This document shows, piece by piece, positions 44,654 to 53,301 of a stretch of 64,000 nt of DNA (the stretch's first letter is position 1; each line of letters starts with the position of its first letter). This stretch comes from Rhizobium sp. 18065 (GTDB lineage Bacteria > Pseudomonadota > Alphaproteobacteria > Rhizobiales > Rhizobiaceae), in NCBI RefSeq assembly GCF_902706095.1, contig NZ_CACSJP010000003.1, positions 124,001 through 188,000 on the forward strand. Reading direction: 5' to 3'. The notes below the pieces were generated by a model that worked only from the letters and a program-made list of their open reading frames with translations, did no database searches and was not told where the DNA came from. The translations under genes and the position numbers were made by a program.

Positions 44654-44887
44654 GATGTTGTTCTTTCCTTGCCATCGTGGACGGATGTTGTTGCCCTGCG
44701 CAGCATCGGAACAATCAGCGCGCATGGGTGACGGGATCTGCAATGATCATCGACGAAATGCCAAACGGTCTCGATGAAGTATAGCGTGACGATGTCGCCG
44801 GGGCTGTTTTTGGCTACAATTGCGCCGATTCCTCTTTGGGCGGAGCGCCGCCATGAAGCACGTGATCAGCAGTCGGGTTGAAAACGG

Positions 44888-44915
44888 AAAACGCCCCCCG
44901 TTTGCACGGGAGGCG
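44888..44915 (-). terminator. Intrinsic terminator of the TonB receptor gene
   Basis: On the minus strand CGCCTCCCG pairs with CGGGGGGCG (one mismatch), loop TGCAAA, followed by TTTTCCGTTTTC. It starts 20 bases after the receptor stop. It would separate the receptor from the siderophore-interacting protein gene. Confidence 0.82.
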
Positions 44916-44934
44916 GGTAGGGCAAAAGCTGAGA

Positions 44935-47388
44935 TTACCAGGTGTATTTCAGCGTGGCTTTGACAGTGCGGCGATCGCCGTAGAATTCCAGGTTCGCAAA
45001 GCTGTCGTAGTGGGTGATGTACTTCTTGTCGAAGATATTGGTGGCATTGACCGAGAGCGTCGTGCTGTCGGTCACCTTGTAGCTCAAGGCAGCGTCGACC
45101 AGCGTACGGGATGCAATGTCGAGTGTGTTGGCATTGTCATCGTAATTGCTGCCGACATACCGTGCGCCCATGCCGATGGTAAAGTCGCCGAAAGTGCCGT
45201 TGCCTGGAATGGTGTAGTCGACCCAGGCCGATGCCATGTGCTCGGGCACAAGTTCCGGACGGTTGCCTTCATTGGTGCCGATGCCGTCTTCGAGGATTTC
45301 GGCGTCGAGATAGGTATAGGCGAGCGTAACATTGGCGCGATCCGTGACAGCGAACTTGCCTTCCAGCTCCACGCCCTTGACATTGATTTTGCCGATCTGT
45401 TCGACAGCAAAGGATACGGCGTCTGCGGTCTGCGGCGTATTTTTCTGCGTCAGGTCAAACAGCGCGACGCTGAACAGCGCGTCCATGCCTTCAGGCTGAT
45501 ATTTTGCGCCGATTTCATATTGCTTGCCTTCGATCGGCTTCGGATCGTCGAGGCTGGTGGTGTAATAAAGGGCTACCGGTTCGAACGATTCCGCATAGTT
45601 CGCGTAGAGCGAGACTTCGCTGGTTGCCTTGTAGGTCAGGCCGATGCGCTTGGTGAAGGCTTCGGTGGTAAAATCGTAGTCGGATGCCCATGGGCCGACG
45701 GTGACCGATTGCTGGGAAACATTGTCATAGCGGCCACCGAGGGTCAGGATCCAGCGATCGTCGAAGGTCAGTTCTTCCTGCAGATACACACCCTTTGTCA
45801 GCATGCTGCTGTCAGTGTCATTCACCGTATTCCAGGTGATGCAGGCAGTGCCGCAGAAGGCCGGATTGTAGATGTCGATGCCGTCTGCATTGCCGTCATA
45901 GCGGCTTTCCTGCGAATCGGTGTTGGTGACGTCAAAGCCGAGCAGTGTGCGGCTGTCGAACAGGCCGAAGCTCGCATCATACTGCAACTGGTTGTCGAGC
46001 GCGATCTGTTGCGACTGGCCATAGACGGCGAATGCCAGGCGATCGTCTGCCGGATCGATCGTGCCGCCGTAGACGGTTTCATAGGTCAGGTCGAGGTCGG
46101 TATACCTTAGATTCTGGCGAAACTGCAGCCCATTGCCGAAATCATGCTCGAACGCATAGCCGATGTTCTTTTCCACCGTGTCCATGGTTTCGAAATCCGG
46201 CTCGCCGACGAAATCCGTTGTGTCGAGGCCGGAGCCGATCGGAATGCCGTGTCCGGTGTTGCCGTCGCGCTTGTTGTAGTCGGACATGAAGGTGAGCGAT
46301 GTCGCATCGTCCGGGCTGAAAGTCAGGGCCGGGGCGATATAGATGCGGTCGTCCTGGCTGTAGTCGAAGCCGTTGCCGCCATCCTGCCACTTGCCGGTCA
46401 GGCGGTAGGTCCACACGCCATCCTCGTCGATCGGACCGCCGAAATCCGTCCCGGTCTCGATATGGTCCTCGCCAAACGTCGTGTAGACTTCGCCGAATTT
46501 TTCGTCCTGTGGGCGCTTGGTGATCGAATTTACCAGGCCGCCGGCACTGTTCAGGCCAAACAGGGTGGAGGTCGAGCCCTTCAAGGCCTCGATCCGCTGC
46601 ATGCCGTATGGCTCGACGCGGCTCCCCGTGAAATTGGAAACGCGCATTGGCAGACCATCGCGATATTTTCCATTGCCGGTCTGGGCAAAGCCGCGCATCA
46701 GGTACCAGTCGTAACGGTCGTCGGAACCATACATGTCGGTGGTGACGCCGGCTGTGTAGGCAAGAACCTCGTCGAGTTTTTTAACGCCCCGCCGATCCAT
46801 TTCCTTCTGGGTCAAGACCGAGACGGCGGCTGGCAAATCAACGATGCGCGTATCTGTCTTGCTGCCGGTGGTCGAATTTTGCGCGACAATCGTGCCATCC
46901 GGCCCAATCGCGCCGCCGCCTTCACCGGCAACGACGATTGTGTCGAGCACCGTGGCGCCGCCAACTGCTGCGTCCGCACCGGCCGTGGCCGTCGGGTCGA
47001 TCAACGCTGCCTTGGTTGCGCCGGTGAGCTGGATGCGAAGCCCGGTTCCGCCCAGAAGCGTCTGCAGCGCCTGCGCCGCGGTCATGGAGCCGGAAACCGG
47101 GCGGGATGTCTTGCCGTTGACGATCTGCGAGGAATACCCGACCTCCCAGCCGGAGGTTCGAATAAAGGCGGAGATCGCGGCTGCGAGTGGCTGTGCCGGG
47201 ATCGAGAATCTGACCGCCTGTTCGGCTGCTTGCTCGGCCTGCTGGGCGACCGCCGGTGTCGTGATCAGCAGGCTGGAACCGCCAAGCATAGTGCCAATAA
47301 CGAATTGGCGCAGAATGCTGCGATTGCCGCTCGACACCTTGTTTCGGTTGATCTTGCCCGTGTCTCGAGCACCCGTATTACGCCCCAT
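44935..47388 (-). CDS. TonB-dependent siderophore receptor with STN signalling domain (FecA/FpvA-type)
   Basis: An 817-residue outer-membrane receptor. Signal peptide ends near residue 49 (TTPAVAQQ). Next comes the STN (secretin/TonB short N-terminal) domain, about residues 58-112 (RFSIPAQPLAAAISAFIRTSGWEVGYSS). Then the TonB box region and the plug (SVLTQKEMDRRGVKKLDEVLAYTAGVTTDMYG, IEALKGSTSTLFGLNSAGGLVN), and a 22-strand barrel ending in the classic aromatic C-terminus YTW. The STN domain marks a transducer that signals ligand binding to FecR across the periplasm. Ferric siderophore is inferred from the SIP partner; exact ligand unknown. Confidence 0.93.
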   Translation of the reverse strand: MGRNTGARDTGKINRNKVSSGNRSILRQFVIGTMLGGSSLLITTPAVAQQAEQAAEQAVRFSIPAQPLAAAISAFIRTSGWEVGYSSQIVNGKTSRPVSGSMTAAQALQTLLGGTGLRIQLTGATKAALIDPTATAGADAAVGGATVLDTIVVAGEGGGAIGPDGTIVAQNSTTGSKTDTRIVDLPAAVSVLTQKEMDRRGVKKLDEVLAYTAGVTTDMYGSDDRYDWYLMRGFAQTGNGKYRDGLPMRVSNFTGSRVEPYGMQRIEALKGSTSTLFGLNSAGGLVNSITKRPQDEKFGEVYTTFGEDHIETGTDFGGPIDEDGVWTYRLTGKWQDGGNGFDYSQDDRIYIAPALTFSPDDATSLTFMSDYNKRDGNTGHGIPIGSGLDTTDFVGEPDFETMDTVEKNIGYAFEHDFGNGLQFRQNLRYTDLDLTYETVYGGTIDPADDRLAFAVYGQSQQIALDNQLQYDASFGLFDSRTLLGFDVTNTDSQESRYDGNADGIDIYNPAFCGTACITWNTVNDTDSSMLTKGVYLQEELTFDDRWILTLGGRYDNVSQQSVTVGPWASDYDFTTEAFTKRIGLTYKATSEVSLYANYAESFEPVALYYTTSLDDPKPIEGKQYEIGAKYQPEGMDALFSVALFDLTQKNTPQTADAVSFAVEQIGKINVKGVELEGKFAVTDRANVTLAYTYLDAEILEDGIGTNEGNRPELVPEHMASAWVDYTIPGNGTFGDFTIGMGARYVGSNYDDNANTLDIASRTLVDAALSYKVTDSTTLSVNATNIFDKKYITHYDSFANLEFYGDRRTVKATLKYTW

Positions 47389-47496
47389 AGGAAATCCCTC
47401 AAACCATCATCGTAAGGGGCCGGTCTGCGCTTGCAGACAGCGGCCATGAACAATTGACGAATGGGGGCTTTGAATCTCACAAAAAAAGTTGATCTT
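47389..47496 (-). promoter_or_regulatory. ECF-type promoter before the TonB receptor
   Basis: Minus strand TTTTTGTGAGATT (47473-47485) is followed after 13 bases by CGTC (47456-47459). The identical element and spacing occur upstream of fecR. This is the pattern expected of a promoter recognised by the neighbouring ECF sigma factor FecI. Confidence 0.68.
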
Positions 47497-48501
47497 TTAT
47501 TGAAGGATTAAGATTCCACCCGGCAGCCTCGACACTGTCGCGCCGGCGGCCGAGGCCAGGGAACGGATCGTTCCTTCCGGATCCGTCAGGCGGTAGTTTC
47601 CGCTGACGAGCATGTGGCCTATACGATTGTTGGCAATGATTACGGGGCTCGGGTAGTAGCGTCCGATCTCGTCGAGAACGCTGGAAAGCTGTCGCTCGGT
47701 GAACACGATGCGCCCTTCGAGCCAGGCGAGTGCGTTTTCGGTGCTGACGCTCAGCACAGGTGAAAGCGATGAGGCTGTTGCCGAGATCGACTGTCCCGGA
47801 TCAAGATGCGCAGTCGAGGCGCGATCGGGCAGATGGTCGACTTGAACGGCGCCATGCTGCAGGACAACAAGATCCTGCTGGTCGTCGGTTCTGACCGAAA
47901 AGCCGGTGCCCTTGACCTCCACCTCGGAAAAGTGCCCCGCCACCTTGAACGGGTGGGCTGCATCGGGGACAACATCGAAAAAGGCCTCGCCCTGCAGCAA
48001 CCTCACAGAGCGCCTGCCATTGTCGAAATCGAGCGCGACAGCACTCGCCGTGTTCAGTGTCATGCGGGAACCGTCCGGCAGGTCCAGGACCTGCTTTGAT
48101 CCCGTCGCCGTGTGGTAATCCGCCTGCCACCCGATCATCAGGCCCGGATATTGCTGGATGCTGACGGCAAGCAGGATGGTGGCTGCGATCGCGCCTGCCC
48201 AGAGCCCGACACGCCGACGTGCTGGAGCCCGAAAGGGCAAGATTTCACCACCTTGGCGCGCCAGTTGCTGCGTGGCGGCCTCCAGTTCTGGCATGGCCCC
48301 GAGTTTGACAAGCCTTGAATAGGTCTCGGCATGCCTTGGATTCTGTCCGCGCCACTGCTCGAAGCGCGCTCTTTCCGCATCGTCCGCTGGACTCGACTGC
48401 AATCGCAGCAGCCAGTCCAGGGCAGCATCCGTTACCGGATCAGCATGCATATAGGTCTCTGCGTCGCGCGCCTGCGTCCTGTCATTTGTCACTGTGGTCA
48501 T
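47497..48501 (-). CDS. fecR: FecR-family anti-sigma / sigma regulator
   Basis: A 334-residue inner-membrane protein that relays the signal from the receptor's STN domain to FecI. Residues 1-90 are the cytoplasmic FecR N-domain (DAALDWLLRLQSSPADDAERARFEQWRGQNPRHAETYSRL). A single transmembrane helix follows (VGLWAGAIAATILLAVSI), then the periplasmic FecR domain (HTATGSKQVLDLPDGSRMTLNTASAVAL, VRLLQGEAFFDV). The C-terminal STN-like segment begins VFTERQLSSVLDEIGRYYPSPVII. Order sigma-fecR-receptor is typical. Confidence 0.92.
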   Translation of the reverse strand: MTTVTNDRTQARDAETYMHADPVTDAALDWLLRLQSSPADDAERARFEQWRGQNPRHAETYSRLVKLGAMPELEAATQQLARQGGEILPFRAPARRRVGLWAGAIAATILLAVSIQQYPGLMIGWQADYHTATGSKQVLDLPDGSRMTLNTASAVALDFDNGRRSVRLLQGEAFFDVVPDAAHPFKVAGHFSEVEVKGTGFSVRTDDQQDLVVLQHGAVQVDHLPDRASTAHLDPGQSISATASSLSPVLSVSTENALAWLEGRIVFTERQLSSVLDEIGRYYPSPVIIANNRIGHMLVSGNYRLTDPEGTIRSLASAAGATVSRLPGGILILQ

Positions 48502-48540
48502 CCGAAAGACAGTTGTGGTAAGGCATCGCCCTATCGTTGA

Positions 48541-48570
48541 GACGATTTTTGCCGTGCAATCTCACAAAAA
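48541..48570 (-). promoter_or_regulatory. ECF-type promoter before fecR
   Basis: Minus strand TTTTTGTGAGATT (48558-48570) is followed after 13 bases by CGTC (48541-48544). It lies 40 bases before the fecR start and shares a 13-base block and exact spacing with the element before the TonB receptor, suggesting FecI control of both. Confidence 0.68.
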
Positions 48571-48678
48571 TACTCCTTCTCCAAGGTTTTCGGCTCGAAC
48601 GACCTCGAGACGCGCGGCAATCGTCCTGGGTTCCGTTTCGACCGCGTAGCGAAGGCAATGGTTTGGTCTGTGGTGCGG

Positions 48679-49194
48679 TCAAGAGCGGTCAGCCTTTTCA
48701 AGGGCATCGTGGCAATGCCCGATCGCCATTTTCAGGTCGTTGTAGACGGTGTTCGGGGAAACACCGAGATGTTCGGCGATTTTCGGATAAGGCCACTTTT
48801 CGATACGGCTCAGAATCCAGACGGTCTGTGCGCGCTTGGGCAGCCGGGAAAGCGCTGAATATAGCAGGGCAAGCCGCTCACGCTGGATCAGTGTTTCTTC
48901 GGGCGATGGCGCGGGAGTGGCCACATTGGCCGTTTCGCTTTCCGGGATGTCGTAGCTGACAACGGCTCCCGTGATCGCATGTCGCCTCAGATGGTCGATG
49001 GCCAGATTGCGTGCGGTCTGGTGGAGAAAGGCTTCCAGATGTTCGATCGGCCCGTTCTCGATCGCCTTGCGCGCACGCAGATAGGTCTCCTGCGCCAGAT
49101 CTTCGGCCGCTTGCTGATCATGCACGATACGCATGACGCCCCAGATCAGCGATTTGCGGCTCGACAGAAACGCGCTGTTCAGGGCGGCATACAT
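48679..49194 (-). CDS. fecI: FecI-type ECF RNA polymerase sigma factor
   Basis: A 171-residue extracytoplasmic-function sigma factor. Region 2 is seen in LIWGVMRIVHDQQAAEDLAQETYLRARKAI and FLHQTARNLAIDHLRR. Region 4 is ALSRLPKRAQTVWILSRIEKWPYPKIAEHLGVSPNTVYNDLKMAI. It directs transcription of iron-uptake genes when the receptor is occupied. A 177-base gap to fecR contains a candidate target promoter. Upstream control by an iron repressor could not be seen. Confidence 0.93.
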   Translation of the reverse strand: MYAALNSAFLSSRKSLIWGVMRIVHDQQAAEDLAQETYLRARKAIENGPIEHLEAFLHQTARNLAIDHLRRHAITGAVVSYDIPESETANVATPAPSPEETLIQRERLALLYSALSRLPKRAQTVWILSRIEKWPYPKIAEHLGVSPNTVYNDLKMAIGHCHDALEKADRS

Positions 49195-49499
49195 TCAGGC
49201 GGCCTCACGGGTGACGCAGAACAAAAGCGAGGCGGCGAAGGGATTATGCGAACAGTCATGGTGGATGACGCTCTTCAATGTTCTCTCCGACGATCTGTCT
49301 GACAAAGCTGTGTCTCGACGCGATGCGTCCGGACATAAAATATGGAGCGCTGGTGTCAAGTTTTATCGACAAAAGTCATCAGGACAATCTGGGTAACAAA
49401 ATATACCCGGATCAACGGGGCTGGAGACGTCGAGGGCCGGCCATCTGCTTGGCCGACCCTCGACGTCCGATCTCTCAAGCCAGTCTTGTCTATCGTTGC
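49195..49499. other. Intergenic region between the type I adaptor and fecI, with a large hairpin
   Basis: 305 bases. GACGTCGAGGG (49426-49436) pairs with CCCTCGACGTC (49457-49467), extended inward by CGGCCA/TGGCCG after one mismatch, giving a 17-bp stem. It lies 33 bases after the adaptor stop and probably ends the secretion operon transcript, although a T tract is lacking. The fecI promoter must lie to its left; no Fur or IRO-type box was recognised. Confidence 0.6.
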
Positions 49500-50804
49500 C
49501 TATTCCTCGCGGAAAGCGCGCATGATCTGGTCCTGCATCGGTTTTGTCAGGTAGGAGACCACCGTCCTCTCGTCCGTCTCGATATAGACCTCAACCGGCA
49601 TTCCGGGCTGAAGCTTTGCAGCAAGCTTGCCAAGGTCGCTGCGGGAGAAAGAGACCGTAGTCTTGTAGAAGGGAAGACCGGTTGCCTTGTCGATGGATGT
49701 ACCGGCGGCGACAAACTCGACCGCGCCGCGGACTTCGGGTGTTGTTTGCTGGTTGAAGGCAATAAAACGCATGCGGGCCTGCTGATCCGTTGTGACACGG
49801 TCGATGTCGGTTGGCGCGACCTTGACGTCGACCCTGAGTTCGCCCTGTTCCGGCACCAGTGACATGATCGCTTGCCCAGGCGCCACGACACCGCCGATCG
49901 TATGTGCCTGCAGGTCGTAGATATAGCCAGTTTCCGGTGCACGAACGGTCGAGCGATCCAGGCGATGGGCAACGGCGATCGCCCGCTGTTCAAGTTCGGC
50001 AAGCCGTGCATCGACAGTCAGGATTTCCTTCTGCACTTCCGATCGGGTGTTCTGGTCGATTGAAATCAGCTTGATTTCCAGCTCACTGGTTTCAGCCTGG
50101 GCTTCAGCGATCTTCGCCTCGATATCACCGATGGTGCCCCTTACCCGAACCATCTGGCGCCTCAGATCGCGTAGCTCGGACGTCTTTGTCAGCCCCTTGT
50201 CGATCAGGCCGTTCTGAATTTCGATTTCCTCGGCCAGAAGCAGTTGTTCTGCCTCGCTCGCCTTGCGCTGCTCGCCCAATCCACCGATCTGGTTCTTCAG
50301 CTGGGCCGACTGCATGCGCAGCTGTCCTCTCTGGTTTTCACGCATCTTGCGGTTTTCAAGCAACAGCTTGCGTTCTTCCCGCTCGATCTCCGCCGGCAAG
50401 GATTTGCCGTCGAAGACAAATGTCTCAAGGCCATCCCGCTCTGCAACCAGCCGGGCACGCATGGTGCCCAGTTGCTGGATCTGGGTCTGGAGAATGCCGA
50501 GTTCGATCTTCGCCTGGGTTTCATCCAGCCTGAGAACCACATCTCCGCGCTTGACGAAGTCACCGGCTTTGACCGGAATTTCGACAACGGTTCCGCCGTC
50601 TATATGCTGAACCTGCTTGATCTCGCCAGCGATGGCGATTTCGCCCTGGGAGATGACGGCGCCGGCGAGTTTTGCCTGCGCTGCCCAACCGCCGATGCCG
50701 ACGACCAGAAAAGCGGACAGCATGGTTGCGGAGACAATGCGACCCCGTATGCCGTTGCCACGAACATCAATCTGCTCTGGTCCGCTCTTGTCCAACTTGC
50801 TCAT
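49500..50804 (-). CDS. Type I secretion periplasmic adaptor (HlyD/PrsE family)
   Basis: A 434-residue membrane fusion protein. One N-terminal transmembrane helix (IVSATMLSAFLVVGIGGWAAQ) precedes the first lipoyl half (HIDGGTVVEIPVKAGDFVKRGDVVLRLDE). A long alpha-helical hairpin follows (about residues 95-290, rich in Glu, Gln and Leu), then VRAPETGYIYDLQAHTIGGVVAPGQ and the HlyD signature region near the C-terminus. It bridges the ABC exporter and an outer-membrane channel. Last gene of the secretion operon; no TolC homologue is in the window. Confidence 0.91.
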   Translation of the reverse strand: MSKLDKSGPEQIDVRGNGIRGRIVSATMLSAFLVVGIGGWAAQAKLAGAVISQGEIAIAGEIKQVQHIDGGTVVEIPVKAGDFVKRGDVVLRLDETQAKIELGILQTQIQQLGTMRARLVAERDGLETFVFDGKSLPAEIEREERKLLLENRKMRENQRGQLRMQSAQLKNQIGGLGEQRKASEAEQLLLAEEIEIQNGLIDKGLTKTSELRDLRRQMVRVRGTIGDIEAKIAEAQAETSELEIKLISIDQNTRSEVQKEILTVDARLAELEQRAIAVAHRLDRSTVRAPETGYIYDLQAHTIGGVVAPGQAIMSLVPEQGELRVDVKVAPTDIDRVTTDQQARMRFIAFNQQTTPEVRGAVEFVAAGTSIDKATGLPFYKTTVSFSRSDLGKLAAKLQPGMPVEVYIETDERTVVSYLTKPMQDQIMRAFREE

Positions 50805-50842
50805 AGGATGGTCTCCCTAATTCTGGTTGATGCGTCTGGTCG

Positions 50843-53278
50843 TCAAGCTATCTGGCTGTCCGGCAGGCCAAACGCGGTCAGGATGAAGTCTGAACTGTTC
50901 AATGGATTCTGGCTTATCACCACGAGTTCGTAGTGATTGTCGTCATCCAGATCGGTGATGAGCTGAACCACCTGTATATCGTCGCCATCCTCGGTCATTT
51001 CGCGGAACAGCTTGATCAATGTCTTGTGGTCCTTGTCGTCGAGCTCGGTCACCGTCGCGTCTCCGTCAGCGAATTGAAGCCGCCCCAATTCGCGGCCGAG
51101 CTTGGAGAAGTCGATCTTGTCGCCGATCTCGAAATCATGGATCTCGTCGCGGCCATTTCCGGAATTGGAAAGATGGGATGTTGCGCCGAAGACGAAGACG
51201 TCATCGCCGTCGTTGCCGATCAAAATGTTGACGGCATTGCTGGCTGTCAGCCGGTCGTTGGCTGACCCGCCGGCGGCATTCTCGACATTGTTGAGCATGT
51301 CCGACCCGATGTCATCGCCCTGTGCAATGCCGGTATTCAGGTCTATATCGACGGAATTGGAAGCCTGGGACGCATCATAGGTGTCGGATCCTTCCCCACC
51401 TTCAACATGATCATCGCCGTCATCGCCGACGTCACTGTCGCTTGCCGGGACGGCAGCCCGAAACACATCGTCGCCTTTGCCACCAGACAGCTGGTCATTG
51501 CCTGCGCCTCCGGTGATTTCGTCGTCGCCGGCGTTGCCGAGGATCACGTTGGCAGATTGGTCGCCGACCAGCACATCATTGCCGGTACCGCCTATGGCGT
51601 TTTCCACTTCGAAGATACGATCCGTACCGATCTCGGTGCCAATCGCTGTGCATTCCGCAAGGTTGATGGTGACACCGCTCCGCGCCGATGAAGCATCATA
51701 GGTATCGGTGCCGGCGCCGCCATAAATCGTGTCATTGCCGTCGCTTGAAACGATCGTGTTTGAGGCCATTTCATCAGACGACGGGATGTCATGCGAAAGA
51801 ATTGTTGCCGTCCCGGCGACGAAGACGTCGTCACCTTCTGCGCCGAGAAGAACGTCATTGCCAGCGCCTCCGGCCAGCGCGTCATGGCCCGCGCCGCCAT
51901 CCAGGACATCGTCGCCGGCATCTCCTGATAGCACATCATTGTCGGCATCGCCGAACAGGCGGTCATTGCCGTTGCCGCCCGACAGGATATCGTCGCCGGC
52001 GCCGCCCTGAACCGAATCCTGGCCGTCCTCTGCAAACACGATGTCATTACCGGCCCCGCCGAAGATGACATCGTTGCCGCTACCGCCAAAGATCCGGTCA
52101 TTGCCGTGCCCGCCATGGATGACGTCAGCGCCATCACCGCCCAGCAGCAGGTCATCGCCATCATCGCCGAAGATCGTGTCGTCTGCTTCACGGCCATAGA
52201 CGATATCGTCGCCGGCGCCAGCCAGGATGATGTCTTTCGACGGCGTGCCGAGCAGGACATCATCGCCATCGGTGCCGACTGTCTCGCGGGCCGGTGTTTC
52301 ATTCAGCGTCAACCAGGCCCTGCCACCAACCGCTCTCAGCCCGTCACCGATCGAATAGTTGAATGACACCAGACCCACCATGTCGCGCGTCGGAGTGAAG
52401 ATCCACGCATCAGTGCCATAGGCGCGGATGGTTCCAGACGCTGTCTCGATATTCGAGATGACGAGACGATCCCCATCGGGATCGGTCGCGGCCCGCGCCA
52501 GGTCGGCCCAGGTCAGCAGGATCGACAGATTGGCAAGGCCGGTCCCCAGATAAAGTGGTCCCGTCGACACAGGGGACCTGTTGACCTTGTCGGATCCGCC
52601 ACCATTGTTCCCGTTCCCGTTCCCGTTCCCGTTCCCGTTCCCGTTCCCGTTCCCGTTGCCGTTCCCGTTGCCTGGGCCGACTCCTTCCGGTGCAGGGCCA
52701 CCTGTCGTTGCGCTGTCGGAAGGTGCGGCACCGTTTGAGGCGGCTATCTGGAAGCCGAATCTCAGCTTGCCAAAGTCTTGCGGTGAAAAATCGAAGGTAT
52801 TCGCCCCACCGTCGATGCGGAATGAACGGCTGGTTTGGCCGCGGTAGCCATCGTCTCTTGCGTAGTCAACTGGCCGAAGATCGGTCGATAGAAAGTGATG
52901 GCGCACCAGGCGCGGCGCCATGCCGTCTGTCTGTCTGTAGTCTTCGATGAACCTGTTCCAGAACTCGGCAAGTTCCTCGGCCAGCATGCTCGGAGTGGAC
53001 GCCGCAAGCATGCTCATGTCGCCGTCCGGCGCGTCGCCTGCCGGTTGGCGACCGTCGCGGCCTTCATCTGCGTTCGGAGCGGGATTGATGGTCTCCTGCA
53101 TCCGGCCGAGATAAGTGCCGACGCCGACCGCGAGTAGCGCGAAGAAAGCATGGGAGAAAAGCGGCTTGTCCTGTGGCTCCCGGCTGTCAAACCGGCGTGC
53201 GGGAGCTTTGGCCGCACCAGGTTGCTCCCGTTCGAGCACGAGTGGCTTGTCAAGCGTGTCTAACGGATCCATCAGCAT
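50843..53278 (-). CDS. RTX calcium-binding protein, type I secretion substrate
   Basis: An 811-residue protein without a Sec signal peptide; a hydrophobic stretch lies near residues 40-60 (SHAFFALLAVGVGTYLGRM). An N-terminal region is followed by an (Gly-Asn)11 linker near residues 204-225, a domain resembling the cadherin-like tandem (DPDGDRLVISNIETASGTI), then many RTX nonapeptides (GGxGxDxxx pattern, for example GGDGADVIHGGHGNDRIFGG) in two to three blocks. The C-terminus is suited to uncleaved type I export. The start is backed by GGAGG at spacing 7. The gene sits between the exporter ATPase (23-base gap) and adaptor (38-base gap), unusual but consistent with co-transcription. Confidence 0.88.
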   Translation of the reverse strand: MLMDPLDTLDKPLVLEREQPGAAKAPARRFDSREPQDKPLFSHAFFALLAVGVGTYLGRMQETINPAPNADEGRDGRQPAGDAPDGDMSMLAASTPSMLAEELAEFWNRFIEDYRQTDGMAPRLVRHHFLSTDLRPVDYARDDGYRGQTSRSFRIDGGANTFDFSPQDFGKLRFGFQIAASNGAAPSDSATTGGPAPEGVGPGNGNGNGNGNGNGNGNGNGNGNNGGGSDKVNRSPVSTGPLYLGTGLANLSILLTWADLARAATDPDGDRLVISNIETASGTIRAYGTDAWIFTPTRDMVGLVSFNYSIGDGLRAVGGRAWLTLNETPARETVGTDGDDVLLGTPSKDIILAGAGDDIVYGREADDTIFGDDGDDLLLGGDGADVIHGGHGNDRIFGGSGNDVIFGGAGNDIVFAEDGQDSVQGGAGDDILSGGNGNDRLFGDADNDVLSGDAGDDVLDGGAGHDALAGGAGNDVLLGAEGDDVFVAGTATILSHDIPSSDEMASNTIVSSDGNDTIYGGAGTDTYDASSARSGVTINLAECTAIGTEIGTDRIFEVENAIGGTGNDVLVGDQSANVILGNAGDDEITGGAGNDQLSGGKGDDVFRAAVPASDSDVGDDGDDHVEGGEGSDTYDASQASNSVDIDLNTGIAQGDDIGSDMLNNVENAAGGSANDRLTASNAVNILIGNDGDDVFVFGATSHLSNSGNGRDEIHDFEIGDKIDFSKLGRELGRLQFADGDATVTELDDKDHKTLIKLFREMTEDGDDIQVVQLITDLDDDNHYELVVISQNPLNSSDFILTAFGLPDSQIA
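52607..52672 (-). repeat. Hexanucleotide tandem repeat coding for (Gly-Asn)11
   Basis: Eleven head-to-tail 6-base units: eight GTTCCC, then GTTGCC, GTTCCC, GTTGCC (plus strand), read as Gly-Asn codons on the minus strand. The unit length is a multiple of three, so slipped-strand changes would alter linker length without frameshift. Confidence 0.95.
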
Positions 53279-53301
53279 TGGTCTTCCTCCGCTCCTGGGG
53301 C

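Noticed and set aside
44878..47415. Long plus-strand frames opposite the TonB receptor
   Set aside because: The minus strand encodes a full receptor with signal peptide, plug, barrel and C-terminal aromatic residue; the plus-strand frames have no domain.
51592..52302. Alternative minus-strand frame rich in Met, Ala and Ser inside the RTX gene
   Set aside because: Frame-shifted reading of repetitive GGxGxD codons; it has no start signal and overlaps the real RTX repeats.
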